Part shown: in pieces, positions 26,224 through 41,090 of the stretch
Position numbering within the stretch: position 1 is the first letter of the stretch
How the letters are laid out: every line of letters begins with the position of its first letter
NCBI GenBank assembly: GCA_036924835.1
Contig: JBAGRR010000001.1
Location: forward strand, 3,053,001 to 3,117,000
Length of the DNA: 64,000 nt
Source: Nitrobacteraceae bacterium AZCC 1564
GTDB lineage: Bacteria > Pseudomonadota > Alphaproteobacteria > Rhizobiales > Xanthobacteraceae
Direction: 5' to 3'
Notes under the pieces: generated by a model
The model's input: only the letters and a program-made list of their open reading frames with translations
Databases searched by the model: none
What the model was told of the DNA's origin: nothing
Translations under genes and position numbers: made by a program

Positions 26224-26820
26224 TTATCCCGCCGCGATCACGGTGGCGCGCTGAAACGCGGGCCGCGCGGCGCAGGCATCGATGTAGCGGTCGAATGAAG
26301 GCCGCGGCGGCACCATCTTGAAAGCTCTCACCGCGAAGTTGAGACCGGAGCCGACAATAATGTCGGCCGCCGAGAACATGTCTCCCAGCAGCCACGGTCC
26401 TTTTTCGAGCGCCTTGTCGAGGACGTCGAAGACCTGCGTTGCTTCGCCCCACGCAGCGGTGCTGGTCGGCACTTCGAGTTTGGTGAAAATCTGAATCAGT
26501 GCGGGCTCGATGCAGCTTGGCGCAAAGAACAGCCATTGCAGATATTTCGCGCGGCGGGGATCGCCGGGCGGTGGCGCGAGTTTGGCGTCTGGATAACGTT
26601 CAGCGACGTAAGCGCAAATCGCTGCGGCCTCGGCGATGGTCACATCACCGTCCTTGAGGGCGGGGACTTTACCCATCGGATTGATGGCGAGAAATTCAGG
26701 CTTCTTTTGTGCGCCGGTGGAGATGTCCGTTAGAACGCGCTCATAGGGTTGGCCAGTTTCTTCCATCAGCCACAGGGTCGAAAACGAACGCGAGCGTGGC
26801 GACCAATAGATCTGCATCAT
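26224..26820 (-). CDS. Glutathione S-transferase family protein
   Basis: About 198 residues from ATG 26820, preceded by AGGGAG at 7 nt; the frame continues upstream into katG terminator DNA and that extension is rejected. N-terminal thioredoxin-like domain: MQIYWSPRSRSFSTLWLMEETG, then the cis-proline NPMGKVPAL and the glutathione-contact EAAAICAYVAERYP. The C-terminal helical domain has SAADIIVGSGLNF. It probably conjugates glutathione to electrophiles, or acts as a peroxidase; the substrate is unknown. Its stop lies 10 nt from the convergent fabI stop. Location next to katG may reflect an oxidative stress role. Confidence 0.88.
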   Translation of the reverse strand: MMQIYWSPRSRSFSTLWLMEETGQPYERVLTDISTGAQKKPEFLAINPMGKVPALKDGDVTIAEAAAICAYVAERYPDAKLAPPPGDPRRAKYLQWLFFAPSCIEPALIQIFTKLEVPTSTAAWGEATQVFDVLDKALEKGPWLLGDMFSAADIIVGSGLNFAVRAFKMVPPRPSFDRYIDACAARPAFQRATVIAAG

Positions 26821-26900
26821 CCGGAATCTCCCTGGCGACTTTTTTTCTGACCCGTCTTTCTGCTCAATCCATGGCAGAAGAGCAAGTATGGCCACACAAA

Positions 26901-26932
26901 GAAAAAGCCCCCATGACATCGTCATGAGGGCT
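26901..26932 (-). terminator. Rho-independent terminator of katG
   Basis: On the minus strand, AGCCCTCATGAC pairs with GTCATGGGGGCT (one G-T type mismatch region) and is followed by TTTTTC. It lies 49 nt past the katG stop and just upstream of the GST start. Confidence 0.85.
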
Positions 26933-26980
26933 GGATCTTTAGGATTAACGCCGTCGTCTTGGCGTAGACCTACGCGAGGA

Positions 26981-29538
<2,558 letters not shown>

Positions 29539-30456
29539 ATGGGAATGGTGACCTTACGACAGCTCAAATATTTGTCCGCGCTGGCTCGGCATCGCCATTT
29601 CGGCCGTGCCGCCGAGGATTGTGCAGTCACTCAGCCGGCGCTCTCGATGCAGATCCGCGATCTGGAAAAAAGCCTGGGGCTTGCGCTGGTGGAGCGTCGA
29701 CCTGGTGACGTGACGCTGACCGACGCGGGTGTTGAGATTGTCCGGCGTGGTGACGAGGTGTTGGCGAAGTCGCGTGACTTGATGGATTTTGCACGTCAGC
29801 GCGCGCAGCCGTTAACCGGGCGGCTCATGCTTGGAGTCATTCCCTCACTGGCACCCTATGCGCTGCCCAAAATCCTGCCCCGCTTGCAGGAGCATTTCCC
29901 CGAACTTCGGCTCGAGCTGCGTGAAACCCAGACGCGGCAACTGCTCGACGAAGTGAAAAGCGGCACGCTCGACGCGGCGATGTTGGCTTTGCCGATACAG
30001 GAGGCTGACCTTGCGGCCATGCATTTGTTCAATGACGAATTTCTGCTGGCAGTGCCGTTCGACGATGCGCGATCAGAGAGTGAGCGTGTTGTTGCGCATG
30101 ATATCGATCAAAGCCGTCTGATCCTGCTTGAGGACGGACATTGCCTGCGCGATCAGGCGCTCGCATTCTGCGCGACAGTGCCGCGCGCCCGCACCAGCGG
30201 CGCAACGAACAGCGGGGGCATGACGTTTGGCGCAAGCAGCCTTGCGACGGTGATGCAGATGGTGGCGAACGGCTACGGCATCACGCTGATTCCGCAAATT
30301 GCCGCTGACGTGGAGCAGCGCGATGGCCGCGTGAAGTTTCTAAGATTCGAAGAGCCGCAGCCTGGCCGCAGCATCGGTCTGGTGTATCGCCGCACATCAC
30401 CGCGCAAGCAGGATTTCGTTGCGCTTGGAGACGTTGTGAAGGAAAGCCTTGTTTGA
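29539..30456 (+). CDS. oxyR: Hydrogen peroxide-sensing LysR regulator OxyR
   Basis: A 305-residue LTTR with N-terminal HTH (LRQLKYLSALARHRHFGRAAEDCAVTQPALSMQIRDLE shows the DNA-binding helices). The redox pair is explicit: GHCLRDQALAFC gives Cys202 and Cys211, nine apart as in E. coli Cys199/Cys208, which form the peroxide-induced disulfide. A second ATG at 29545 (MVTLRQL) is an equally good start. It should activate the divergent katG, and possibly the superoxide dismutase gene that converges on it. Confidence 0.95.
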   Translation: MGMVTLRQLKYLSALARHRHFGRAAEDCAVTQPALSMQIRDLEKSLGLALVERRPGDVTLTDAGVEIVRRGDEVLAKSRDLMDFARQRAQPLTGRLMLGVIPSLAPYALPKILPRLQEHFPELRLELRETQTRQLLDEVKSGTLDAAMLALPIQEADLAAMHLFNDEFLLAVPFDDARSESERVVAHDIDQSRLILLEDGHCLRDQALAFCATVPRARTSGATNSGGMTFGASSLATVMQMVANGYGITLIPQIAADVEQRDGRVKFLRFEEPQPGRSIGLVYRRTSPRKQDFVALGDVVKESLV

Positions 30457-30500
30457 AATGCGATGTCGATGCCGGTTGCTATCGGCCCGCAAAAACAGGA

Positions 30501-30524
30501 ATGGCCGGGCCATAGACCCGGCCA
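30501..30524. terminator. Bidirectional hairpin between oxyR and the superoxide dismutase gene
   Basis: ATGGCCGGG and CCCGGCCAT flank CCATAGA. It lies between convergent stops at 30456 and 30555. On the minus strand it is followed, after a few bases, by TGTTTTT, so termination of the dismutase transcript is the stronger case. Confidence 0.75.
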
Positions 30525-30554
30525 TCAAGAAATTTCACGCAACGTTCGCGGCAG

Positions 30555-31301
30555 TTACACGCCCAGCGTTCCAGCTTTGGCCGCGGCGTAACGTTCAGAG
30601 ACCTTTGCCCAGTTCACCGTATTCCACCACGCCTTGAGATAATCCGGGCGACGATTTTGGTAGTGCAGGTAGTAGGCGTGCTCCCAGACGTCATTGCCCA
30701 TCAGCGCACGCTTTCCGTCCATCAACGGCGTATCTTGATTAGGGCGCGCCTCGATGCCGAGTTTGCCATCCTTTGTAACGGTCACGAACACCCACCCAGA
30801 TCCGAATTGCTTTACGCCTGCTGCATCGAAGTCGGTCCGGAATTTCTCCATGCCGCCAAGATCGCGGTCGATGGCCGCGAGCACATCGCCGGTCGGCTTT
30901 CCCCCATGCGGTCCCATGATTTGCCAGAACATCGTGTGATTGGCGTGACCACCCAGGTTATTGCGCACGGTGGTCTTGATGTCGTCGCTCAGCGCGTTGA
31001 GGTTGCCGAGGACGTTTTCGATTGGCATCGTGCCGAGCTGCGGGTTGTTCTTGGCAACGGTGTTCATCGCGTTGACGTAGGCCGCGTGATGCTTGCCATG
31101 ATGGATTTCCATCGTCTTCGCATCGATGTGCGGCTCGAGCGCGTTGGTTGGATAGGGAAGTTGCGGCAGCGTAAAAGGACCGGTCACTGGGGTTGCTGCA
31201 GGAGCCGGCGCTGTCGCTTGCGCGAATACGGCACGTGGTGAGGCGGCTACGGCAGCAAGGCCGCTTGCTGCAAGAAAGAATCGGCGTGAAATCGGTGACA
31301 T
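30555..31301 (-). CDS. Tat-exported Fe/Mn superoxide dismutase
   Basis: A 248-residue protein. Residues 1-28 are a twin-arginine signal (PISRRFFLAASGLAAVAASP, ending near FAQA). The mature part is a complete Fe/Mn SOD: metal ligands in MEIHHGKHHAAYV, GGHANHTMFW and the DVWEHAYYLHYQNRRPDY segment. It converts superoxide to peroxide and oxygen. Fe/Mn SODs are mostly cytoplasmic; a Tat signal means it is folded with its metal before export to the periplasm. Context with oxyR and katG indicates an oxidative stress block. Fe versus Mn cannot be decided from what I see. Confidence 0.93.
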   Translation of the reverse strand: MSPISRRFFLAASGLAAVAASPRAVFAQATAPAPAATPVTGPFTLPQLPYPTNALEPHIDAKTMEIHHGKHHAAYVNAMNTVAKNNPQLGTMPIENVLGNLNALSDDIKTTVRNNLGGHANHTMFWQIMGPHGGKPTGDVLAAIDRDLGGMEKFRTDFDAAGVKQFGSGWVFVTVTKDGKLGIEARPNQDTPLMDGKRALMGNDVWEHAYYLHYQNRRPDYLKAWWNTVNWAKVSERYAAAKAGTLGV

Positions 31302-31463
31302 GTTTTCTCTCCCGAGATTCGCTGGCCTGAAACAGGTGCAACAGTCATTCGCCTGCCGTTTGTTGCATCATGCCAAAGGCCATAACGCGCGATGTGTGCA
31401 ATTGTGCCGCGCGACAAGATTGCGACAGCTATTCGAACCCATCGGTAGAGTGAGTTCGCCAAC

Positions 31464-31493
31464 AAAAAGGGGCGGCAAAATGCCACCCCTTTG
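31464..31493 (-). terminator. Rho-independent terminator of pnp
   Basis: On the minus strand AAAGGGGTGGCA and TGCCGCCCCTTT pair and run into TTTTTG, about 22 nt past the pnp stop. Confidence 0.88.
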
Positions 31494-31514
31494 TCTCACA
31501 CGATATTTTGAAGC

Positions 31515-33659
31515 TTACTCTGCGGCGGGGACGCCTTCGGCCTTCTGCTTCGCTTCGAGGTCTTCACCGGTCTCCTGATCCACGGCCTTCATCGACAGGC
31601 GAACCTTGCCGCGATCGTCGAGGCCCAGCAGCTTGACCTTGACCTTGTCCCCTTCCTTGACGACGTCGGAAGTCTTCTGAACGCGGTTGGCTGCGAGCTG
31701 GCTGATGTGAACCAGACCGTCCTTCGGCCCGAAGAAGTTCACGAAGGCACCGAACTCCATGACCTTCACAACGGTGCCGTCGTAGATCTGGCCGACTTCT
31801 GGATCGGAAGCGATCGACTTGATCCACTTGATGGCTGCGCGGATGGCTTCGCCATTGGCAGACGCAACCTTCACGGTGCCGTCGTCTTCGATATTGATCT
31901 TGGCGCCGGTCTTCTCGACGATCTCGCGGATCACCTTGCCGCCGGTGCCGATCACTTCGCGGATCTTGTCAGTCGGGATCTGCAACACCTCGATGCGCGG
32001 TGCATGCTCGCCGAGTTCAGCGCGCGCTGCGGTGATGGCCTTCGCCATCTCGCCGAGGATGTGCATGCGCCCGTCCTTGGCCTGGGTCAGTGCGACTTTC
32101 ATGATCTCTTCGGTGATGCCGGCGATCTTGATGTCCATCTGCAGCGATGTGACACCCTTCTCCGTGCCGGCCACCTTGAAGTCCATGTCGCCGAGGTGAT
32201 CCTCGTCGCCGAGAATGTCCGACAGGACCGCGAAGCGCTTGTCCTCGAGGATCAGACCCATTGCGATACCAGCCGTCGGCCGCTTCAGCGGAACACCGGC
32301 ATCCATCAGAGCGAGCGATGAACCGCAGACCGTCGCCATGGACGAGGAGCCGTTCGATTCGGTGATCTCCGAGACGACGCGCAGCGTGTAAGGGAATTCG
32401 TGATGCGCCGGGAGCACCGGATGGATGGCGCGCCAGGCGAGCTTACCGTGGCCGATTTCGCGGCGGCCCGGCGAGCCGATGCGGCCCGTTTCACCGACCG
32501 AGAACGGCGGGAAGTTGTAGTGCAGGAGGAATGTCTCTTTGTACGTTCCTGACAGCGAATCGATGAACTGCTCATCTTCGCCGGTGCCAAGGGTGGTCAC
32601 CACGAGCGCTTGCGTTTCACCGCGGGTGAAGAGCGCCGAGCCGTGTGCACGCGGCAGCACGCCGACTTCCGCCACGATCGGGCGAACCGTCTTGACGTCG
32701 CGTCCGTCGATGCGCTTGCCGGTGTCGAGAATGTTCCAGCGAACGATCTTCGCTTCCAGCTCTTTAAATACGCCGGCAACGCGCAGCTTGTCGTATTTCG
32801 GCTCCTGCCCCTCTGGGAAGAAGTGGGCCATCACCTTCTCCTTGGCGACGGCGACAGCGTTGTAGCGGTCCTGCTTCACGGGGATCGCGTAAGCGGTGCG
32901 CAATTCCTGCTCGATCAGGCCGAGCATTTCCTTTTCAATCTCGGAATTGTCGATTGCCTTGACTTCGCGCGGTTCCTTCGCCGCCTTCTCCGCAAGCTCG
33001 ATGATCGCATTGATGACCGGCTGGAAGTGGCGATGACCGAACATCACCGCGCCGAGCATCACTTCTTCGGGCAGCTCCTTGGCTTCGGACTCCACCATCA
33101 GCACGGCATCAGCGGTGCCGGCGACGACGAGGTCGAGCTGGGTATCCGTCATTTCGTCGAGCGACGGATTGAGAATGAACTCGTTGTTGCTGAATGCGAC
33201 GCGGGCAGCACCGACCGGACCCATGAAGGGAACGCCGGACAATGTCAGCGCGGCTGAAGCAGCAACCATCGAGACGATGTCGGGATCGTTTTCCATGTCG
33301 TGCGACAGCGTGGTGACGATGACCTGCGTGTCACAACGATAACCATCCGCGAACAACGGACGGATCGGACGGTCGATCAGGCGGGAAACCAGCGTTTCCT
33401 TTTCAGTCGGGCGGCCTTCACGCTTGAAGTAACCACCGGGAATGCGTCCAGCCGCGTAGGCCTTCTCCTGGTAGTTGACGGTCAGCGGCAGGAAGTCGAT
33501 GCCTTCCTTCGGCGCCTTCGCTGACACAACGGTCGCCATCACGATGGTTTCGCCGTAGGTCGCAATCACGGCACCGTCAGCCTGACGTGCAATCTTGCCG
33601 GTCTCAAGCTTGAGCGGACGTCCGCCCCAGTCCAGTTCGACTGAATGAATATTAAACAT
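31515..33659 (-). CDS. pnp: Polyribonucleotide nucleotidyltransferase (PNPase)
   Basis: A 714-residue enzyme with two RNase PH-like domains, the KH domain ([20 protein letters not shown]) and the S1 domain ([18 protein letters not shown]...GLVHISQ). The second catalytic core carries [19 protein letters not shown] with the phosphorolytic aspartates. It degrades RNA 3' to 5' with phosphate as part of the degradosome. It follows rpsO on the same strand, as in most proteobacteria, but the 360-bp gap is long; in E. coli the pnp leader is an RNase III target for autoregulation. Confidence 0.98.
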   Translation of the reverse strand: MFNIHSVELDWGGRPLKLETGKIARQADGAVIATYGETIVMATVVSAKAPKEGIDFLPLTVNYQEKAYAAGRIPGGYFKREGRPTEKETLVSRLIDRPIRPLFADGYRCDTQVIVTTLSHDMENDPDIVSMVAASAALTLSGVPFMGPVGAARVAFSNNEFILNPSLDEMTDTQLDLVVAGTADAVLMVESEAKELPEEVMLGAVMFGHRHFQPVINAIIELAEKAAKEPREVKAIDNSEIEKEMLGLIEQELRTAYAIPVKQDRYNAVAVAKEKVMAHFFPEGQEPKYDKLRVAGVFKELEAKIVRWNILDTGKRIDGRDVKTVRPIVAEVGVLPRAHGSALFTRGETQALVVTTLGTGEDEQFIDSLSGTYKETFLLHYNFPPFSVGETGRIGSPGRREIGHGKLAWRAIHPVLPAHHEFPYTLRVVSEITESNGSSSMATVCGSSLALMDAGVPLKRPTAGIAMGLILEDKRFAVLSDILGDEDHLGDMDFKVAGTEKGVTSLQMDIKIAGITEEIMKVALTQAKDGRMHILGEMAKAITAARAELGEHAPRIEVLQIPTDKIREVIGTGGKVIREIVEKTGAKINIEDDGTVKVASANGEAIRAAIKWIKSIASDPEVGQIYDGTVVKVMEFGAFVNFFGPKDGLVHISQLAANRVQKTSDVVKEGDKVKVKLLGLDDRGKVRLSMKAVDQETGEDLEAKQKAEGVPAAE

Positions 33660-34019
33660 TGGAGATATCTTTCATGGGTTCGCGGAATTCGCGGAAGCCC
33701 AAAACACAAAAACCATGCGCAAGATTGCGAGACGCTGATTGTAAGGCGATTGCGGCCTCAGCGTCCGGCGATCCTGCCATGGTCTTTACGTCGTGAATGG
33801 CTTCCATCCCTTCCGATGGGACGGGCCAGGGATAATGGCCTTGACCCGCGCGACGGGCACCTTGCCCGTCATTGTCCAGCCGCCGGATTGCTGCTGGACC
33901 AAGGATGCGGACAACCATTTGCCCGCATGGGTAAGATTTAAGGAATGGCCACAGCCGGAAAACCGGCACTTGCTCTGCGGCCACACCCGTGCGCGCGCTT
34001 CAACACGCGCACCAACTCG
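33660..34019 (-). promoter_or_regulatory. rpsO-pnp intergenic leader
   Basis: No credible ORF. It contains short hairpins: GACGGGCA and TGCCCGTC pairing at 33852-33870, then GTCCAGC and GCTGGAC at about 33875-33900. The first may end the rpsO message or be a leader stem for pnp. In E. coli this gap holds the rpsO terminator and an RNase III stem-loop controlling pnp; an equivalent here is inferred. Confidence 0.45.
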
Positions 34020-34289
34020 TCAGCGACGGATGTTGTGCTTTTCGAGCAGTGCCTTGTAGCGCGCCTCATCCTTCTTCTTGACGTAGTCGAGAAGCGAACG
34101 GCGCGTGGAGACGAGCTTCAGAAGACCACGGCGTGAATGATTATCCTTGCTGTGAGTCTTGAAATGCTCGGTGAGGTTGGCAATGCGTTCCGAAAGGATC
34201 GCGACCTGAACCTCGGGCGAACCGGTGTCACCGGCCTTGGTTGCGTTATTCTTGATGACTTCCGCTTTACGTTCTGCGGCAATCGACAT
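34020..34289 (-). CDS. rpsO: Small ribosomal subunit protein uS15
   Basis: Eighty-nine residues from ATG 34289, with GAAGG 9 nt upstream; a TTG two codons earlier is rejected. The sequence ([55 protein letters not shown]) is a standard S15, which binds 16S rRNA helices and starts assembly of the platform. It lies 2 nt after the truB stop, indicating coupling, and ahead of pnp. Confidence 0.98.
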   Translation of the reverse strand: MSIAAERKAEVIKNNATKAGDTGSPEVQVAILSERIANLTEHFKTHSKDNHSRRGLLKLVSTRRSLLDYVKKKDEARYKALLEKHNIRR

Positions 34290-34291
34290 CG

Positions 34292-35419
34292 TCAAACACC
34301 TTCGTTGCGACCGGTGCTGGCAGTCAGCCCGGTCAGGTTGAACACGCGCTTAGGGATGAGTTCGCCATTGCCAAGTTCGGCGAGGGCCAGAAGCCTTCCT
34401 CCGACGGTGACATAGACTGTGCCGTTTAAGATTGGCGCATCCCGTCCGCGCAACAAAACTGCTTGGCCTCTGTGAAGCCTTGCAGCATCAGCCCGTGTGA
34501 CGGCCAGTGCCGGGATGTCGTCCAGCGCGGTCTCAACGGGCAATAGCGCATCGGCGAGGCTACCCTCGCCAGACGCGGCTCTATCGCATAAAGCCTCCAA
34601 TTTCGCCAGCGGAATCATGTCCGCCTCGGTAAACGGGCCGCAAAGCGTGCGCCGAAGGGCGCTGATGTGGCCGTAGGAACCGAGGATTCGGCCCATATCG
34701 CGGGCCAACGCGCGGACATATGTACCCTTGCCGCACTCCGCGTCAAACACGGCGTGGTTGCTATCTGGCTGATCTACAAGGACTAATTCGTGAATTTCGA
34801 CTGGACGAGACTGCAGGGCGACGGTCTCGCCGTCGCGCGCCAGATCATAGGCCCGCTCGCCCTGAACCTTAATGGCCGAGTATTGCGGCGGGATCTGCTC
34901 GATCGTTCCCGTGAACTGCGGCAACAGCGCCTGGATTGCCTCTGTGCTGGGGCGGAGGTCGCTCGTCTGGGTCACCTGTCCTTCGGTGTCGTCAGTGTCG
35001 CGCTCTTCCCCCCAGCACACGGTGAAGCGGTAGCGCTTGCGTCCATCCATCACGAACGGAACAGTCTTGGTGGCTTCGCCAAGGGCGATCGGCAAGCCGC
35101 CGGACGCCAACGGGTCGAGGGTGCCGGCGTGGCCCGCGCGTTTTGCCTGAAACAATCGCTTGAGCACGGCGACCGCGTGCGTGGACGTCATCCCGATCGG
35201 CTTATCGAGAATCACCCAGCCATGGACGTCGCGGCGGTCGCGCTTGAATTGGCCATGCTGCCGTTTGCCGCCGGATTGACGTGGAGCGCGGTCGTGATCG
35301 CGTGCCGCGTTTTGATTGGCCGCATTCGCCGCCGATGCATCTGAGAATTTATTTTCAGATGGTGCATGCGAAGTGCCGTTGTCAGACGCAACCACGTCGT
35401 CTGGAGAAGTCACATTCAT
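34292..35419 (-). CDS. truB: tRNA pseudouridine-55 synthase TruB
   Basis: A 375-residue enzyme, longer than E. coli TruB (314) because of an N-terminal low-complexity extension of about 65 residues rich in Asn, Ala, Asp and Arg. The catalytic aspartate is in [13 protein letters not shown], followed by the family motifs [25 protein letters not shown] and [10 protein letters not shown]. It isomerises U55 of tRNA. The ATG overlaps the rbfA stop (TGATG), so translation is coupled. Part of the infB-rbfA-truB-rpsO-pnp series. Confidence 0.96.
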   Translation of the reverse strand: MNVTSPDDVVASDNGTSHAPSENKFSDASAANAANQNAARDHDRAPRQSGGKRQHGQFKRDRRDVHGWVILDKPIGMTSTHAVAVLKRLFQAKRAGHAGTLDPLASGGLPIALGEATKTVPFVMDGRKRYRFTVCWGEERDTDDTEGQVTQTSDLRPSTEAIQALLPQFTGTIEQIPPQYSAIKVQGERAYDLARDGETVALQSRPVEIHELVLVDQPDSNHAVFDAECGKGTYVRALARDMGRILGSYGHISALRRTLCGPFTEADMIPLAKLEALCDRAASGEGSLADALLPVETALDDIPALAVTRADAARLHRGQAVLLRGRDAPILNGTVYVTVGGRLLALAELGNGELIPKRVFNLTGLTASTGRNEGV

Positions 35420-35847
35420 CAGGTGTCGTCCGAATCCGTCTTGAGGTCTCTTTGAACTGCAGGTGTTCTCAGTAATTTCTCGATCCGTTCCGCTTCGTCG
35501 AATCGTTCGTCGACGCGGAAGCGAATATCAGGTGCAAATTTCAGGTTAACGCGGTGCGCGATCTCGCCGCGCAGGAATTTCTTGTTGCGATCGAGCGCCT
35601 CGATCACCTCGTCGGTGCCGCGTCCGCCCAGCGGCATGACATAGATTGTCGCGAGTTTGAGGTCCGGCGACATCCGCACCTCAGGCACCGTGATGATGTG
35701 GCCCTCAAGCGCGGGATCGTGCACACCACCTTGCCCGAGAATATCCGCGATCGCATGACGCACCAGTTCGCCGACGCGCAACTGGCGCTGCGAGCCGCCA
35801 TTGGCGGTAGAACCACGACCACTATCGCGCTTGCGATGCGTTGGCAT
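35419..35847 (-). CDS. rbfA: Ribosome-binding factor A
   Basis: A 142-residue KH-type protein: [44 protein letters not shown] and [21 protein letters not shown] are the family blocks. It binds the 30S subunit late in assembly and helps 16S 5'-end processing, important in the cold. The N-terminus is basic ([16 protein letters not shown]). It overlaps truB by one base and follows infB after 180 nt. Confidence 0.96.
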   Translation of the reverse strand: MPTHRKRDSGRGSTANGGSQRQLRVGELVRHAIADILGQGGVHDPALEGHIITVPEVRMSPDLKLATIYVMPLGGRGTDEVIEALDRNKKFLRGEIAHRVNLKFAPDIRFRVDERFDEAERIEKLLRTPAVQRDLKTDSDDT

Positions 35848-36027
35848 TGCTGTCCTTGTTCAAAAAAAAATTATTGTGCTCGGGCCAATCCCGGGCACCC
35901 GCATTCTTGAGAGCAGAAACTCAGTCGCCGAGAACCGGACAACAACGTCAAGGGCGGATTTCCCGCCCCTTTCCCGGTCGCAACGACTCGTTTCGGAGAG
36001 ACTGCAGCGCGCCTGTAAGACTTGGAC
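35848..36027 (-). other. infB-rbfA intergenic region with hairpins
   Basis: A 180-bp gap without a gene. Two stems are visible: GGGCGG and CCGCCC around 35952-35968, and CTCGGGC with GCCCGGG-like pairing around 35879-35897, next to an A9 run (35861-35869). On the minus strand one of these could be an infB terminator, but T-tracts are weak. Confidence 0.35.
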
Positions 36028-38733
<2,706 letters not shown>

Positions 38734-38788
38734 TCAACAGTCCCAATCTCATTCGGTTTGCCCGCCTGCCCATCATGTCAGCGGGGCC

Positions 38789-39469
38789 CTAAGTCCTATC
38801 CGTTCCGGTCGTCTTGCTGCCAGCCGTGATCCGGAAACGGCTGAGTGTCTGGCAGCGCGTCAGGAAGGTTTTGCTGGCCGGGCCCGCGAGCAGGGCAGCA
38901 TGTACCACATTTGCCCGCCCAAGTGCCAAATCCAATTCATCCGTGCTTAAAGCGCTGACAACGGGCAAATCCGTTGAATCGGAGGGATTTGCCTGCATTC
39001 GGGCCGCTAATTTACCGTTCAGCTTGCGAATCCCGTCGGCAGCGCCGTCGCGGGCGTGGATCAGAGCGACCGCTTGTCCCCCGTCGATCGCTTCCTCGAC
39101 CTTGGAGAACCCGGAGACGACCTGGCCAGCCTTGGCGGCCATGGCGAGGGCTTCAACCAGCCCCCGGACCATGAGCCGGTCGATATCGTCGGCAAGGGTC
39201 TTCGGTACCTGTACGGTGCGCTTGAAACTCTTTGCGAAAACATTGCGTCGCCCGGCTTCCGCGACGGCGGCATGGGACAATGAGACCCAAAGGCCGCGGC
39301 CGGGCAATTTGCGTTTCAGATCCGGAACGACTTCGCCCGTGGGCGAGAGCGCGAACCGGATCAGATCGTCGATCGGCGCGACTTGCCGTGTGACCGCGCA
39401 CATCCGCTCGGTCCCGGACTTCGTCCGGGGTCCACGATCGAGATCTGCGTGATCAGCGATGGCAAGCAT
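38789..39469 (-). CDS. ylxR: YlxR-family RNA-binding protein (DUF448) with C-terminal L7Ae-like region
   Basis: A 226-residue protein. The N-terminal YlxR fold shows RMCAVTRQVAPIDDLIRFAL and LPGRGLWVSLSH; the second half (about 100-200), with GQVVSGFSKVEEAIDGGQA and ALIHARDGAADG, resembles the L7Ae/YlxQ RNA-binding fold. Alphaproteobacteria commonly carry this joined form. It lies between nusA (16 nt) and infB, matching the conserved operon. Function is not firmly known; YlxR proteins have been linked to RNase P and to transcriptional effects. Confidence 0.93.
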   Translation of the reverse strand: MLAIADHADLDRGPRTKSGTERMCAVTRQVAPIDDLIRFALSPTGEVVPDLKRKLPGRGLWVSLSHAAVAEAGRRNVFAKSFKRTVQVPKTLADDIDRLMVRGLVEALAMAAKAGQVVSGFSKVEEAIDGGQAVALIHARDGAADGIRKLNGKLAARMQANPSDSTDLPVVSALSTDELDLALGRANVVHAALLAGPASKTFLTRCQTLSRFRITAGSKTTGTDRT

Positions 39470-39485
39470 GCGTGCGTCATTTCCT

Positions 39486-41087
39486 TTACGCCGGATTGTC
39501 TTCGGAGGCGGGGGCCTCAGACTTCTTCGCGACTTCGTCCGCCGTGATCCAGCCCGCGACGACTCGCGCCTGCATGATCAACGCTTCCGCATCCTCCCGG
39601 GAAAGCTCGTTAGCGTCGAGGATGCCTGCATGTTTCGTCGTCTCGCCGTCCTTACGCTCCGTCCAGCCAACCAAATCGTCGGTAGCACAGCCGGCCAAAT
39701 CCTCAACGGTCTTGATGTCGTTCTCGCCGAACTTCACCAGCATCTTCGAGGTTACGCCTGGAACAGTCTTCAAAGCGTCATCCACACCAAGTTCCTTCCG
39801 CTTCGCCTCTAGTTCAGCCTCGAGTTTTTCGAGATATTCGCGCGCGCGGCTTTGCAGCTCAGTTGCGGTTTCCTCATCGAACCCTTCAATGCTGGTCAGT
39901 TCCCTCGGATCGACCAACGCAAGATCCTCGACGGAACTGAAACCTTCGGATGCAAGCAATTGGCCGACGACTTCGTCGACATTGAGCGCTTCCATGAAAA
40001 CGCGCGTTGAATTCTCGAAGTCGGCCTGACGGCGTTCCGATTCTTCCTGTTCGGTCAGGATATCAATGTCCCAACCCGTGAGTTGCGATGCCAGGCGTAC
40101 ATTCTGACCACGGCGTCCGATCGCGAGTGAGAGTTGGGTATCCGGCACCACGACTTCAATGCGCTCACGGTCCTCATCGATAACAACCTTGGCGACTTCG
40201 GCGGGAGCCAATGCGTTCACGACGAATGTCGCGATGTCCGGCGACCACGGAATGATGTCGATTTTTTCGCCCTGCAGCTCGTTCACCACAGCCTGCACAC
40301 GTGAACCGCGCATACCGACGCAGGCACCGACCGGATCGACCGAGGAATCGCGGGAAATCACGCCGATCTTCGCGCGTGAGCCCGGATCGCGCGCGACGGC
40401 CTTGATCTCGACAATGCCGTCATAAATTTCAGGCACTTCCTGCGCGAACAGCTTGGCCATGAACTGCGGATGAGTGCGTGACAGGAAGATCTGCGGTCCG
40501 CGGGTTTCGCGGCGGACGTCGAACACATAAGCGCGAACGCGGTCACCGTTGCGGAACAATTCACGCGGAAGCATTTCATCGCGGCGTACAATGGCTTCAC
40601 CGCGACCGAGATCGACGATCACACTGCCGTATTCGACGCGCTTGACGACACCGTTGACGATCTCACCGATGCGGTCCTTGAATTCCTGATACTGTCGGTC
40701 ACGCTCGGCCTCGCGGACCTTCTGCACGATGACCTGCTTCGCGGATTGCGCGGCGATGCGGCCATATTCCAGCGGCGGCAGCGTGTCGGCGATGGTGTCG
40801 CCAACCTGTGCGCCGGGATTGGCGCGCTGGGCATCCTTCAGAGAAATCTGGTTGGACGGGTTTTCCACCTGCTCGACAACGAGCATATGGCGCGAGAGCC
40901 GCAATTCGCCTTTCTTGGCGTCGATCTCGGCGTGCACATCGGTTTCCGAGCCGTAGCGGGCGCGTGCCGCCTTGGCGATCGCGTCTTCCATCGCGGAAAT
41001 GACGATCGAGCGGTCGATCGATTTCTCGCGCGCAACTGCATCTGCGATTTGCAGCAGTTCGAGTTTGTTGGCGCTGACAGCAGCCAT
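39486..41087 (-). CDS. nusA: Transcription termination/antitermination factor NusA
   Basis: A 533-residue protein with the N-terminal RNA polymerase-binding domain (LLQIADAVAREKSIDRSIVISAMEDAI), an S1 domain (GEIVNGVVKRVEYGSVIVDLG), two KH domains (around ACVGMRGSRVQAVVNEL and LAIGRRGQNVRLASQL), and C-terminal helix-hairpin-helix repeats (LVDPRELTSIEGFDEE; LKTVPGVTSKMLVKFGE). It controls pausing, termination and antitermination. It starts 3 nt after the rimP stop. A terminator-like hairpin ahead of rimP could provide NusA-dependent feedback. Confidence 0.98.
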   Translation of the reverse strand: MAAVSANKLELLQIADAVAREKSIDRSIVISAMEDAIAKAARARYGSETDVHAEIDAKKGELRLSRHMLVVEQVENPSNQISLKDAQRANPGAQVGDTIADTLPPLEYGRIAAQSAKQVIVQKVREAERDRQYQEFKDRIGEIVNGVVKRVEYGSVIVDLGRGEAIVRRDEMLPRELFRNGDRVRAYVFDVRRETRGPQIFLSRTHPQFMAKLFAQEVPEIYDGIVEIKAVARDPGSRAKIGVISRDSSVDPVGACVGMRGSRVQAVVNELQGEKIDIIPWSPDIATFVVNALAPAEVAKVVIDEDRERIEVVVPDTQLSLAIGRRGQNVRLASQLTGWDIDILTEQEESERRQADFENSTRVFMEALNVDEVVGQLLASEGFSSVEDLALVDPRELTSIEGFDEETATELQSRAREYLEKLEAELEAKRKELGVDDALKTVPGVTSKMLVKFGENDIKTVEDLAGCATDDLVGWTERKDGETTKHAGILDANELSREDAEALIMQARVVAGWITADEVAKKSEAPASEDNPA

Positions 41088-41090
41088 GGC

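Noticed and set aside
26821-26925. N-terminal extension of the GST frame with a membrane-like stretch
   Set aside because: It reads through the katG terminator, and a good ribosome-binding site exists at the internal ATG 26820.
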